Assembly: GCF_036013525.1 (NCBI RefSeq)
Contig: NZ_CP107853.1
Span: 10,416,001-10,480,000, forward strand
DNA from: Nonomuraea sp. NBC_00507
Lineage (GTDB): Bacteria; Actinomycetota; Actinomycetes; Streptosporangiales; Streptosporangiaceae
DNA length: 64,000 nt
Reading direction: 5' to 3'
The notes under the pieces: generated by a model
The model's input: only the letters and a program-made list of their open reading frames with translations
Database searches by the model: none
What the model was told of the DNA's origin: nothing
Part shown: piece after piece, positions 17,061-26,073 of the stretch
Numbering within the stretch: the stretch's first letter is position 1
How the letters are laid out: each line of letters begins with the position of its first letter
Made by a program: the position numbers and the translations under genes

Positions 17061-18599
17061 TCAGTTGACGATCGCGTCGAGAATCTCTGGGCCGCCCTGG
17101 AGAGCGGTGCGCTGCAGGTGGGCGTGCACGGCACGCAGGCCGCCCTCCTCCTCGCCGCCGCCGGCGCGGCCGGGTCCGCCGTGGACGAGCTGCGGCATGG
17201 GCGTGCCGTGCCCGGTGGACTCTCCCGCGCTGTCGCGGTCGAGCACGAGAAGGCGGCCGTGGCAGGCGGCCGCGCCGAGCACGACCTGCCGGACGAAGTC
17301 CCGGTCGTGGGAGACGACGGACCCGGCCAGCGAGCCGTCGCCCCGGGCGATCAGCTCCGCCAGCTGCGCGGTGTCGTGGTAACGCATGAGCGTGCTCACG
17401 GGGCCGAACGCCTCCACCTCATGGGGCTCGGGGCGGTCCACGTCGTCGGCACGCAGCAGCAGCGGCGACAGGAAGGCGCCGCGTTCGGCGTCGGCGCCGA
17501 CGACCTCGACCTTGTGCGGGTCACCGTACACAAGGGAGCCGGCCTCGGAGAGGCGGGCGACGGCGGCGCGGACGTCGTCGCGCTGCGCGAGACCGACGAG
17601 CGCCCCCATCGTCACGCCCGCCGCGCCCGGCGCGCCCGCGACCACGCGCGCGAGCCGTGCCTCGACCGCCTCGGACACCGGGTCGATGAGGTGCGCGGGC
17701 ACGAACGCGCGCCGGATGGCGGTGCACTTCTGCCCGGCTTTGACCGTCATCTCGGTGACGAGCGCGTCGGCGAACAGGTCGAACTCCGGCTGCCCGGGCA
17801 CGGCGTCCGGGCCGAGGACCGAGCAGTTGAGCGAGTCGGCCTCGGCGTTGAAGCGGGCCGAGCGGCGCGTGACGGCGGGGTCGGCCCGCAGCCGGGCGGC
17901 CGTGGCCGCGGACCCGGTGAACCCGATGTGGTCCTGCCCGCCCAGCAGCTCGAGCAGGCCGGGGATGCCTCCGGCGACGAGCTGGATCGCCCCCGGCGGC
18001 AGCGCGTCGGCGATGATGCGCACGGCGTGCGCGGCGATGTACACGGTCGGGGTGGCGGGCTTGACGATCGTCGGCAGCCCGGCGAGCAACGCGGGGGCGA
18101 GCTTCTCCAGCATGCCCCAGACCGGGAAGTTGAACGCGTTGATCTGCAGGGAGATCCCGCGGGGCGTGGTGAGGACGTGCCGGCCCGCGAACGTGCCGCC
18201 CTTGCCGAGCGGGATCAGGTCGTCCTCGACGATGAGGGTGTGGTCGGGCAGGCCCTTGCGGGCGAGGCTCGCGTAGACGAGGGCCGTGCCGATGCCGCCG
18301 TCCACGTCGACCGCGGCGTCCCTTCGAGTGGCGCCGGCCCGCGCCGACAGGTCGTACAGCTCCTGCTTGCGCTCCTGCAGTGCCAGGGCGGCGGCCTTGA
18401 GCGCGGCGGCCCGCTGCGGGAAGGTCAGCTCGCCGAGTGCGGCCAGGCCGGTGCGGCGCGCGTACGTCACCGCGGCGGCCAGGTCGAGCCCGTCGCTGGT
18501 GACCCGGGTGACGAGCTCGCCGGTGACCGCGTCGGCGACGGGCGTCCCTTCGCCGGCGCCGGTGCGCCAGGCGCCTTCGAGATAGCTCGGCAACGTCAT
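17061..18599 (-). CDS. boxD: 3,4-dehydroadipyl-CoA semialdehyde dehydrogenase (BoxD/PaaZ-N type)
   Basis: 512 residues of the PaaZ-type aldehyde dehydrogenase fold without the C-terminal MaoC hydratase domain of PaaZ. Catalytic Cys is in VKAGQKCTAIRR (about 296) and the general base is probably in FNAEADSLN (about 259). The motif INAFNFPVWGMLEKLAPALLAG is shared with PaaZ and BoxD. It oxidises the ring-cleavage semialdehyde from BoxC with NADP+. Its ATG overlaps the stop of the hydroxyacyl-CoA dehydrogenase gene by 4 bp and boxB follows, so the order is dehydrogenase, boxD, boxB. The symbol rests on context with BoxB and BoxC. Confidence 0.87.
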   Translation of the reverse strand: MTLPSYLEGAWRTGAGEGTPVADAVTGELVTRVTSDGLDLAAAVTYARRTGLAALGELTFPQRAAALKAAALALQERKQELYDLSARAGATRRDAAVDVDGGIGTALVYASLARKGLPDHTLIVEDDLIPLGKGGTFAGRHVLTTPRGISLQINAFNFPVWGMLEKLAPALLAGLPTIVKPATPTVYIAAHAVRIIADALPPGAIQLVAGGIPGLLELLGGQDHIGFTGSAATAARLRADPAVTRRSARFNAEADSLNCSVLGPDAVPGQPEFDLFADALVTEMTVKAGQKCTAIRRAFVPAHLIDPVSEAVEARLARVVAGAPGAAGVTMGALVGLAQRDDVRAAVARLSEAGSLVYGDPHKVEVVGADAERGAFLSPLLLRADDVDRPEPHEVEAFGPVSTLMRYHDTAQLAELIARGDGSLAGSVVSHDRDFVRQVVLGAAACHGRLLVLDRDSAGESTGHGTPMPQLVHGGPGRAGGGEEEGGLRAVHAHLQRTALQGGPEILDAIVN

Positions 18600-19453
18600 G
18601 CGTCACTCCAGTCGTAGAAGCCCTTGCCGGTCTTGCGTCCGAGATGGCCCTGTTCGACGAGCCGGACGAGCAGGTCCGGCGGGGAGAAGCGGGGGCCCAG
18701 CTCGCGTTCGAGATAGCGGGCGATGCCCAGCCGCACGTCCAGGCCGATGAGGTCGGTCAGGCGCAGGGGTCCTGTCGGGTGGCCGTAGCCGAGCGTCATC
18801 GCGGCGTCGATGTCCTCGGCCGTGGCGACGCCGGACTCGACCATGCGGATCGCCTCCAGGCCGAGGATGACCCCGAGCCTGCTGCTGGCGAAGCCGGGCG
18901 AGTCGCGGACGACCACGGCGGTCTTGCCGATCTCCTCCACCCAGGCCGTGGCACGCTCCCGCAGGGCGGGTTCGGTGGCGGAGGCGATCACCACTTCGAC
19001 GAGCTTGCTCGCCGGGACGGGGTTGAAGAAGTGCAGCCCGAGGAAACGTCCTGGCCGGGCGAGCGCCTCGGCGAGGGTGTCGAGCGAGATGCTGCTGGTG
19101 TTGGAGGCGATGACCGCCTCCGGCTCGACGGCGTCCTCGACGGCGCGGAGTGTGACGAGCTTCAGGTCGAGGTCCTCGGGCACCGCCTCGATCACCAGCC
19201 CGCATCCGGCCAGGCCGGCGGCGCCGGTGACCGGGTGCAGGCGGGTCATCGGCTCGTCGGCGTCCTTGATCAGGCCACGCTCGGCGCTGCCCCGGACGGC
19301 GCGGGCCACCCGGGCGCGGGCGGCGGCCGCGGCCTCCCCGTCGCGCTCCACCAGCGTGATCTCACAACCGGCCAGCAGAAGGGCGTGGGCGATGCCGGCG
19401 CCCATGCGCCCGCCGCCCACCACGCCGCATCGGTCCGGCAACGTACGGGTCAT
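18596..19453 (-). CDS. 3-hydroxyacyl-CoA dehydrogenase
   Basis: 285 residues. An N-terminal Rossmann fold (GVVGGGRMGAGIA) binds NAD. The catalytic histidine lies in LGLHFFNPVP (about 138), and the C-terminal helical domain ends LGRKTGKGFYDW. This is the PaaH/FadB2 class, oxidising 3-hydroxyadipyl-CoA to 3-oxoadipyl-CoA after BoxD and hydratase steps. ATG 19453 has GGAGG six bases upstream; the longer reading frame to 19546 would cross the promoter motif. First gene of the boxD-boxB operon, divergent from the importer operon. No thiolase is encoded in the window, so the last step is elsewhere. Confidence 0.92.
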   Translation of the reverse strand: MTRTLPDRCGVVGGGRMGAGIAHALLLAGCEITLVERDGEAAAAARARVARAVRGSAERGLIKDADEPMTRLHPVTGAAGLAGCGLVIEAVPEDLDLKLVTLRAVEDAVEPEAVIASNTSSISLDTLAEALARPGRFLGLHFFNPVPASKLVEVVIASATEPALRERATAWVEEIGKTAVVVRDSPGFASSRLGVILGLEAIRMVESGVATAEDIDAAMTLGYGHPTGPLRLTDLIGLDVRLGIARYLERELGPRFSPPDLLVRLVEQGHLGRKTGKGFYDWSDA

Positions 19454-19497
19454 CGCAATCCTCCGCTCACATCCCAAACTTGCCACACTTTCATCGC

Positions 19498-19519
19498 GTT
19501 GCGAAAGGCTTATGTAGCA
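19498..19519 (+). promoter_or_regulatory. Shared catabolic-island motif, copy 3
   Basis: GTTGC (19498-19502), ten bases, then TGTAGCA (19513-19519), 45 bp upstream of the hydroxyacyl-CoA dehydrogenase start. It lies between 8-bp inverted arms GCGTTGCG (19496-19503) and CGCAACGC (19531-19538). The rest of 19454-19746 holds no gene that I can see. Confidence 0.55.
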
Positions 19520-19653
19520 GATTGTGTTACCGCAACGCCGCGTCACACCAGCGTGACCTGCATCGACACACTAGATCCGACCTGGCTGGGAGCCGAATGG
19601 ACCCGCCGACACGATCCACACCTGACGCCCCGCAGCTCAACGAGGTATCGATT

Positions 19654-19675
19654 TGTTACAGACTCTTGACGCCAC
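19654..19675 (-). promoter_or_regulatory. Shared catabolic-island motif, copy 4 (inverted)
   Basis: On the minus strand: GTGGC, ten bases, TGTAACA. It lies 71 bp before the importer's first gene. The surrounding 21 bp (19656-19676, plus strand) match the boxC promoter element at 16 positions, including an identical CTTGACG block. Confidence 0.5.
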
Positions 19676-19746
19676 AACACTCATCTGTGGATTCTGTGCG
19701 CACTGTGTCAGCGCAATGACGCCGACGTCACCCCCGGGAGTCGCAC

Positions 19747-20940
19747 ATGGGTGTTCTCTCTACTGTTCTCCACACGCTACGACCCGGCACCGCCGTCGTC
19801 CTGCTCGCGCTGTCGGGTTGTGCGGGTTCGAGCCTGACCCAGTCCGGCGGCGAGTCGACCGCGGGCTCCGTGAAGATAGGTCTGCTGGTGCCGCTGTCGG
19901 GGGTCTACGCCCCACTCGGCGAGGACATGCGCAATGGATTCCAGTTCTACCTGGACCAGCACAGCGGCAAGCTGGGCGGGCGCACGGTCGAGGTCGTGTC
20001 CGCCGATGAGGGCGAAGGGCCGCAGACCGGCGTGCCCGCCGCCCAGAAGCTGGTGACCCAGGATCAGGCGACCGCGGTCGTCGGAGTCGTCAACTCCGCC
20101 ACCGCGCTCGGCCTGCGGGACTTCTTCCATGAGTCCAAGAAGCTGCTGCTGATCGCCAACGCCGGCGCCGACGCCATCACCGGTGCCCAGAAATCCGACT
20201 ATGTCTGGCGTACCAGCTTCTCCAACGGCAAGGTCGCGGCCGCGCTCGGCCCCGAGGTGGCCAAGGAGACCGACGGCGGCGTCTACCTCATCGCCGCCGA
20301 CTACGCCGCGGGCAAGGAGATGGTCGCGGGCTTCCGCAAGACGTTCGAGGCGGCCGGTGGCAAGGTCGCCGGCGAGAAGTACACGCCGTTCGGCAAGACC
20401 CAGGACTTCCAGCCGTTCCTGTCGGCGATCCGCGGCTCCGGCGCCAAGGCCGTCTACAGCTTCTACGCGGGCGCCGAGGCGGTCAACTTCGTCAAGCAGT
20501 ACCGGCAGTTCGGGCTGGCCGACAAGACGCCGCTGTACGCCACGGGCTTCCTCACCGAGGGCGGCGTGCTGGACGCGCAGGGCGAGGCGGCGGTCGGCGT
20601 GAAGACCTCCCTGCACTACTCCACTGAGCTGGACAGTCCACGCAACAAGGAGTTCGTTGCCGCCTACCGCAAGGCCTACAACGAGGCGCCCACGGTGTAC
20701 GCGGTGCAGGCCTACGACTCCGCGGCCGTGCTCGACAAGGCTCTCGCGAACGCGCCGAGCGGGAGCGGTGACGAGCTGGTCAAGGCGCTGGGCGCGGTCG
20801 GTCCCGTCGACAGCCCGCGCGGCCAGTGGAGCTTCGACGCCAACCACGACCCCCAGCAGGCGTACTACCTGCGCGAGGTCAAGTCCAGCGGCGGCGCCGT
20901 CGTCAACGCGGTCGTCGGCCCGCTCAGCGGGACGCCATGA
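19747..20940 (+). CDS. Branched-chain-type ABC transporter substrate-binding lipoprotein
   Basis: 397 residues. A lipoprotein signal ends at LSGC (about 21-24). The mature part is a type-I periplasmic-binding fold: IGLLVPLSGVYAPLGEDMRNG, VVGVVNSATALG and VYAVQAYDSAAVLDKAL are typical of the LivJ/Peripla_BP_6 class that also binds aromatic acids. It starts at ATG 19747 after GGGAG and is the first of five overlapping importer genes divergent from the boxD-boxB operon. A benzoate or related aromatic-acid ligand is inferred from this position. Leucine-type amino acids remain possible. Confidence 0.93.
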   Translation: MGVLSTVLHTLRPGTAVVLLALSGCAGSSLTQSGGESTAGSVKIGLLVPLSGVYAPLGEDMRNGFQFYLDQHSGKLGGRTVEVVSADEGEGPQTGVPAAQKLVTQDQATAVVGVVNSATALGLRDFFHESKKLLLIANAGADAITGAQKSDYVWRTSFSNGKVAAALGPEVAKETDGGVYLIAADYAAGKEMVAGFRKTFEAAGGKVAGEKYTPFGKTQDFQPFLSAIRGSGAKAVYSFYAGAEAVNFVKQYRQFGLADKTPLYATGFLTEGGVLDAQGEAAVGVKTSLHYSTELDSPRNKEFVAAYRKAYNEAPTVYAVQAYDSAAVLDKALANAPSGSGDELVKALGAVGPVDSPRGQWSFDANHDPQQAYYLREVKSSGGAVVNAVVGPLSGTP

Positions 20941-21809
20941 CCGGCCACCTGGTCAGCGTGCTCAACGGGCTGGCGATGGGCTCGCTGCTGTTCGCCATCG
21001 CGCTGGGATTGTCCCTGGTGTTCGGCATGATGGACGTGCTCAATCTCGCGCACGGCGCGGTCTACCTGGTCGGCGCCTACGTCGCGGTGGCGCTGGTCGC
21101 CGACGGCGCCGGCCTGGCGGCCTTCGTCCTGGCGGTGCTGCTCGCCGCCGTGCTGGGGGCCCTGCTGGGTGGCGTGCTCGCGGGCCTGACCCGGGCCACG
21201 CCGCACCATCTCGACCAGGCGCTGCTCACGCTTGGCGTCTCCCTCGTGGTCGCCGAGCTGCTGTCGATCTTCTTCGGCAACGACGTGCACTCCATCGCCG
21301 CGCCGGCCCCGGTCGCGGGGAGCGTCGTCGTGTTCGGCGAGACCTACCCGGTCTACCGGCTGCTGGTGATCGGGTTCGGGGTGGTGCTGGCGGTCGCGGT
21401 CTACGTCCTGGTCGAGCGGAGCGTGCTCGGCTCGGTGATCCGCGCGACCGTCGCCGACCGCGGCATGGTGTCGGCGCTGGGCATCAACACCGGACGCGTG
21501 CTGGTGGGGGTGTTCGCGGCGGGCGCCGGGCTGGCGGCGGTCGGCGGGGTGCTGGCCGGGCCGATCCTGGGCGCCCAGCCTGGCCTGGACGAGAAGGTGC
21601 TGCTGCTGGCGCTGGTCGTGGTGGTCATCGGCGGTCTCGGCTCGGTCCGGGGTGCGCTGCTCGGCGCCGTCCTGATCGGGCAGGTGCAGGCGCTCGGCAC
21701 CTCGCTGCTGCCGGAGTACGCGTCCTTCCTGATCTTCGCCGCGATGGGTCTGGTGCTCCTGCTGCGCCCGGCCGGTCTGCTGCCCGCGGGCGGGGCGGTG
21801 CGCGCGTGA
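20937..21809 (+). CDS. Branched-chain-type ABC transporter permease (LivH class)
   Basis: 290 residues with about eight membrane helices. The opening LNGLAMGSLLFAIALGLSLVFGMMDVLNLAHG is the LivH signature, and an EAA-like loop occurs in RATVADRGMVSALGINTGRV. Its ATG overlaps the binding-protein stop (ATGA), and its own stop overlaps the next GTG. It should pair with the LivM-class permease to form the inner-membrane channel for the aromatic-acid or amino-acid ligand. Confidence 0.93.
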   Translation: MTGHLVSVLNGLAMGSLLFAIALGLSLVFGMMDVLNLAHGAVYLVGAYVAVALVADGAGLAAFVLAVLLAAVLGALLGGVLAGLTRATPHHLDQALLTLGVSLVVAELLSIFFGNDVHSIAAPAPVAGSVVVFGETYPVYRLLVIGFGVVLAVAVYVLVERSVLGSVIRATVADRGMVSALGINTGRVLVGVFAAGAGLAAVGGVLAGPILGAQPGLDEKVLLLALVVVVIGGLGSVRGALLGAVLIGQVQALGTSLLPEYASFLIFAAMGLVLLLRPAGLLPAGGAVRA

Positions 21810-22804
21810 AGGTCACCACCACCATGGAACGGACGGAGACCGTGACTCCCGAGGTGACCCGCTCCTCGCCGCGCAAGGTCGTGATCGTCGCCGCCGTGCT
21901 CGCGGTGCTGGTGGCGGCGCCGGTGGTGCTGGGGGCGTACCCGGTGACCACGATGACGCGCATGCTGGCCTTCGCGGTGCTGGTGCTCAGCGTCGACCTG
22001 CTCACCGGGGTCGCCGGCCTGCCCACACTCGGGCAGGCCGCCTACTTCGGCGCCGGCGCCTACACGGCCGTGCTCATCGGCCTCCACATCACCTCGGACG
22101 CGATGGTGCAGGTGGTCGCCGGGCTCGCGGCCGGGTTGATCGCCGCGGCCGCCACCGGATGGGTCGCCGTGCGTGCCCGGGGCATCGTCTTCCTCATGCT
22201 GACGCTGGCCATCGGCGAGTCGGTGCATCAAGTGGCCGACACCTGGTCGGCCGTGGGCGGCAGCAACGGCCTGGCGGGGATGCCGCCGATCAGCCTGTTC
22301 GGCGCTCCGCTGCTGGCCAGCGGGTTCGTCTACTGGTGGGTGCTGGCGGTGGCCATCGTCCTCATCGCGGCGGTCGCGCTGGTCGTCCGGTCCCCGTACG
22401 GCAGGACGCTACGCGGCGTACGCGACAACGAGGCCCGGATGCGGGCGCTCGGCTACCGCCCAGCGCTCGCCAGGTATGGCGTGTTCTGCCTGGCGGGGGC
22501 CGTCGCGGGAGCCGGTGGCGCGTTGTGGGTGGCGCAGGCGCGGTTCGTCTCGCCCGGGGACCTGGGTTTCGAGGTCGCGGCGCTCGCCCTGCTCAGCGTC
22601 GTCATCGGCGGGTCGGGCAGCCTGTGGGGACCGTGCCTGGGCGCGGCCCTTGTGCTGCTGGTGCGCGACAACCTGTCGGCCTCCATCGACGGGCACGGCC
22701 CGCTGCTGCTGGGGCTGCTGTTCGTCGCGGTCGTCTTCGTCATGCCGCGCGGGCTGGCCGGCGTCCGCCGGAGAAAAGGCCGCGGAAAGGAGCGCTCGTC
22801 ATGA
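21806..22804 (+). CDS. Branched-chain-type ABC transporter permease (LivM class)
   Basis: 332 residues. A cytoplasmic N-terminus of about 25 residues is followed by about nine hydrophobic helices. LPTLGQAAYFGAGAYTA and the loop RGVRDNEARMRALGYRP are LivM hallmarks. GTG 21806 overlaps the preceding stop; ATG 21824 is an alternative start. Its stop overlaps the following ATPase ATG. Second permease of the importer. Confidence 0.92.
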   Translation: MKVTTTMERTETVTPEVTRSSPRKVVIVAAVLAVLVAAPVVLGAYPVTTMTRMLAFAVLVLSVDLLTGVAGLPTLGQAAYFGAGAYTAVLIGLHITSDAMVQVVAGLAAGLIAAAATGWVAVRARGIVFLMLTLAIGESVHQVADTWSAVGGSNGLAGMPPISLFGAPLLASGFVYWWVLAVAIVLIAAVALVVRSPYGRTLRGVRDNEARMRALGYRPALARYGVFCLAGAVAGAGGALWVAQARFVSPGDLGFEVAALALLSVVIGGSGSLWGPCLGAALVLLVRDNLSASIDGHGPLLLGLLFVAVVFVMPRGLAGVRRRKGRGKERSS

Positions 22805-23573
22805 CGCCTCTCCTGGAGCTGCGGGGGCTCACCCGCGCCTACGGCTCGCTCACCGCCGTGGACCACGTCGACCTGGCGGTGTCGCCGGGCGAACGGCACG
22901 CCCTCATCGGGCCGAACGGCGCCGGCAAGTCGACGTTGTTCGCGACCGTGGCGGGCACGTTGCCGGCCACCGGCGGAAGCGTGATGTTCGCCGGCCAGGA
23001 CGTCACGGCCCTGCCCGAGTCCGAGCGGGCCCGGCGCGGGCTGCTGCGCACCTATCAGCATTCCAGCCTCTTCCTGGACTGCTCGGTGCTGGACAACGTC
23101 GCGCTCGCCGTCCAGCGCGTTCACCGGGTGGCGTACCGGTTCGACCGGGCCGCACGGCGTTTCCGGCGCACCGAAGCCGAAGCCCGCCGCCACCTGGAAT
23201 CGGTGGGGCTGGCCGGGCGGGCCGACGACCGGGCCGCCGACCTGTCCCACGGCGAACGCCGGCAGCTCGAAGTGGCGATGGTGCTCGCGGCGCAGCCGGC
23301 TCTCGTCATGTTCGACGAACCCACCGCGGGGATGTCCGCCGCCGAGACCGAGCGCTTCGCGGCGCTGGTGGAGCGACTGCCGGACGAGCTGACCCTGCTC
23401 ATCGTCGAACACGACCTCGACGTGGTGTTCCGCCTGGCCGATCGCATCACCGTTCTGCACCTGGGACGCGTCCTGGCCACCGGGACCCCGCAGGAGATCC
23501 AGGCCGACGACGAGGTGCGACGCGCCTATCTCGGCTCCGCCAGAACCGACGAGCTCTTCCCGGGAGGTCTCCG

Positions 23574-23577
<4 letters not shown>
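22801..23577 (+). CDS. ABC transporter ATP-binding protein (LivG class)
   Basis: 258 residues. Walker A GPNGAGKST (about 39-47), signature DLSHGERRQLEVAM, Walker B ALVMFDEPTAGMS and the switch histidine in IVEHDLDVVF are all present. The insertion around VHRVAYRFDRAARRF is usual for LivG. It is coupled to the permease by ATGA overlap and to the second ATPase at its 3' end. It powers the importer as a heterodimer with the 23574 product. Confidence 0.94.
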
Positions 23578-24281
<704 letters not shown>

Positions 24282-24312
24282 CCACGTCCACCCGGCCCTA
24301 TCGGAGGTCGCC

Positions 24313-26007
24313 GTGCGTACCAGCGACATCGCACCGAGCCTGCGTCCCGAGATCGCGCTGTCATGGCGACGGTGCCGGATGAGCGGCCTCGAGCCCGAGG
24401 CGCCCGATCTGCGCATCGAGCCCGACGAGGTCGATCCGCGCAGCCGCCTCGTCGCCGCCGCCCAGCCGGTCCTGGAGCAGCTCGCCGAGCAGCTCGGCGA
24501 CACCGACTACTGCGTGATCCTCGCCGACCGGGAGTCGCGGCTGGTGGACGTGCCCCTCGGGGCGCGTACGCTCCGCAGCCGGCTGGAGGCGCTGGGCGTG
24601 GTGGCCGGCGGGGTCTTCATGGAGGAGACCACCGGGACCAACTCGATCGCCACGGTGTACGAGCTGCGCCACGGCCTCGCGGTGCACGGCGAGGAGCACT
24701 ACCTGGAACCGTTCAAACGGTTCAGCTGCTACGGCCACCCGATCAGGCACCCGGCGACGCGCCGGCTGGAGGGCGTGCTCGACATCACCTGCCTGGCCGA
24801 GAACGACTCCCCGCTGCTGGGCCCGTTCCTCGCCCGGGCCGTGAGCGACATCGAGGAGCGGCTGCTGCTCAGCGCGCGCCGGGCCGAGCAGCACATGCTC
24901 GCCGCCTTCCAGGCGGCCGCGGCCGGGCGCAACCGGCCGGTGCTGGTGCTCGGCGAGGGCGTGGTGCTGGCGAACCCCGCGGCGGTCGAACTCCTCGACC
25001 CGATCGACCACCTGCGGCTCCGCGAGCTGGCGGCCGACCTCGGGCGCCACCACCGGCACGAGGAGCGCGCGATCGAGCTGTCGTCGGGGCGTCACCTGCA
25101 CGTCCGTCTCAAGGCCATCGCCGCCACCGCGGACGGGACCTTGTTCGAGTTCACCGACCCCGGCGAGGCCCGGCCGGTCATCGGCGGCGGCACGCGGCCT
25201 TCCGCCGCACCGGCGCGCGCCTGGGTCTCCACGGGCGCCGTGGCCTCCACAAGCGCCTCGAGCGCCTCGGTCTACATCGGCGGGGAGCCGGGGACCGGAC
25301 GGACGACCACGGCGAGGTCGCTGGCCGGGGAGACCGGGTTCGTCACGCTCGACGCCTCGGAGGCGGCCGTCCAGGGCGAGGCCGCGTGGCTGGCCGCCCT
25401 GGAGCAGGCCTGTGCCTCCGGCCTGCTGCTCGTGGAAGACGCGCACGTGCTGCCCGGTGCGTGCGCGGTCCGGCTGCGGCGGCTCATCGAGCGAGCCCCC
25501 AGCGGCCAAGCAGCGGGGCGGATCCTCCTGACCGGGGCCCCGATCGCCGAGCTCGCCGGGGACGCCGCGGCGCTCGCGGCCGGGTGCGCCTCCCGGGTCG
25601 AGCTGCCGGCCCTGCGCGACCGTCCCCATGACCTGCCGGGGCTGGTGCGGGCCATGCTCGACGACCTCGGTGTGGGTGACCGGGTGCGGTTCACGCCCGC
25701 GGCGCTCGCGGCCCTGGCCGCGCACCCGTGGCCGGGCAACCTGCGTGAGCTGCGCGCGGTGATCGGCGCGGTCGTGGCACATCGCTCGGCCGGTGACGTG
25801 ACACCGCGCGACCTGCCCGAGAGTTACCAGGTCAGCCCGCGGCGGGGACGGATGACGCCGTTGGAGCGGGCCGAGCACGACGCCATCGCCGCCGCCCTGC
25901 GCGAGTACGACGGCAACAAACTGCGTGCCGCGCAGCGGCTCGGCATCAGCCGGACGACGCTCTACAGCCGGATGCGCGCCCTGCAGATCACCGTGTCCAA
26001 TAGTTGA
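24313..26007 (+). CDS. AcoR-like GAF/AAA+/Fis regulator
   Basis: 564 residues. An N-terminal GAF-like sensor (about 60-185; FMEETTGTNSIATVYELRHGLAVHGEEHY is typical of AcoR-type regulators) is followed by a degenerate AAA+ region with Walker A-like GEPGTGRTTTARS and a Walker-B-like LLLVEDAHVL. A Fis helix-turn-helix ends the protein (YDGNKLRAAQRLGISRTTLYSRM). The GAFTGA loop that contacts sigma-54 is missing, so it cannot be a classical sigma-54 activator, as is usual in actinobacteria, which lack sigma-54. Start GTG 24313. It precedes the alcohol and aldehyde dehydrogenase genes by 66 bp and probably activates them in response to an aryl alcohol or aldehyde. Confidence 0.88.
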   Translation: MRTSDIAPSLRPEIALSWRRCRMSGLEPEAPDLRIEPDEVDPRSRLVAAAQPVLEQLAEQLGDTDYCVILADRESRLVDVPLGARTLRSRLEALGVVAGGVFMEETTGTNSIATVYELRHGLAVHGEEHYLEPFKRFSCYGHPIRHPATRRLEGVLDITCLAENDSPLLGPFLARAVSDIEERLLLSARRAEQHMLAAFQAAAAGRNRPVLVLGEGVVLANPAAVELLDPIDHLRLRELAADLGRHHRHEERAIELSSGRHLHVRLKAIAATADGTLFEFTDPGEARPVIGGGTRPSAAPARAWVSTGAVASTSASSASVYIGGEPGTGRTTTARSLAGETGFVTLDASEAAVQGEAAWLAALEQACASGLLLVEDAHVLPGACAVRLRRLIERAPSGQAAGRILLTGAPIAELAGDAAALAAGCASRVELPALRDRPHDLPGLVRAMLDDLGVGDRVRFTPAALAALAAHPWPGNLRELRAVIGAVVAHRSAGDVTPRDLPESYQVSPRRGRMTPLERAEHDAIAAALREYDGNKLRAAQRLGISRTTLYSRMRALQITVSNS

Positions 26008-26073
26008 ACAGTGCACCGGGCGCGCGCCGCCATATGTTGCCGGTGAGAAACCCACCGGCAAAGGAGTCGTAAC

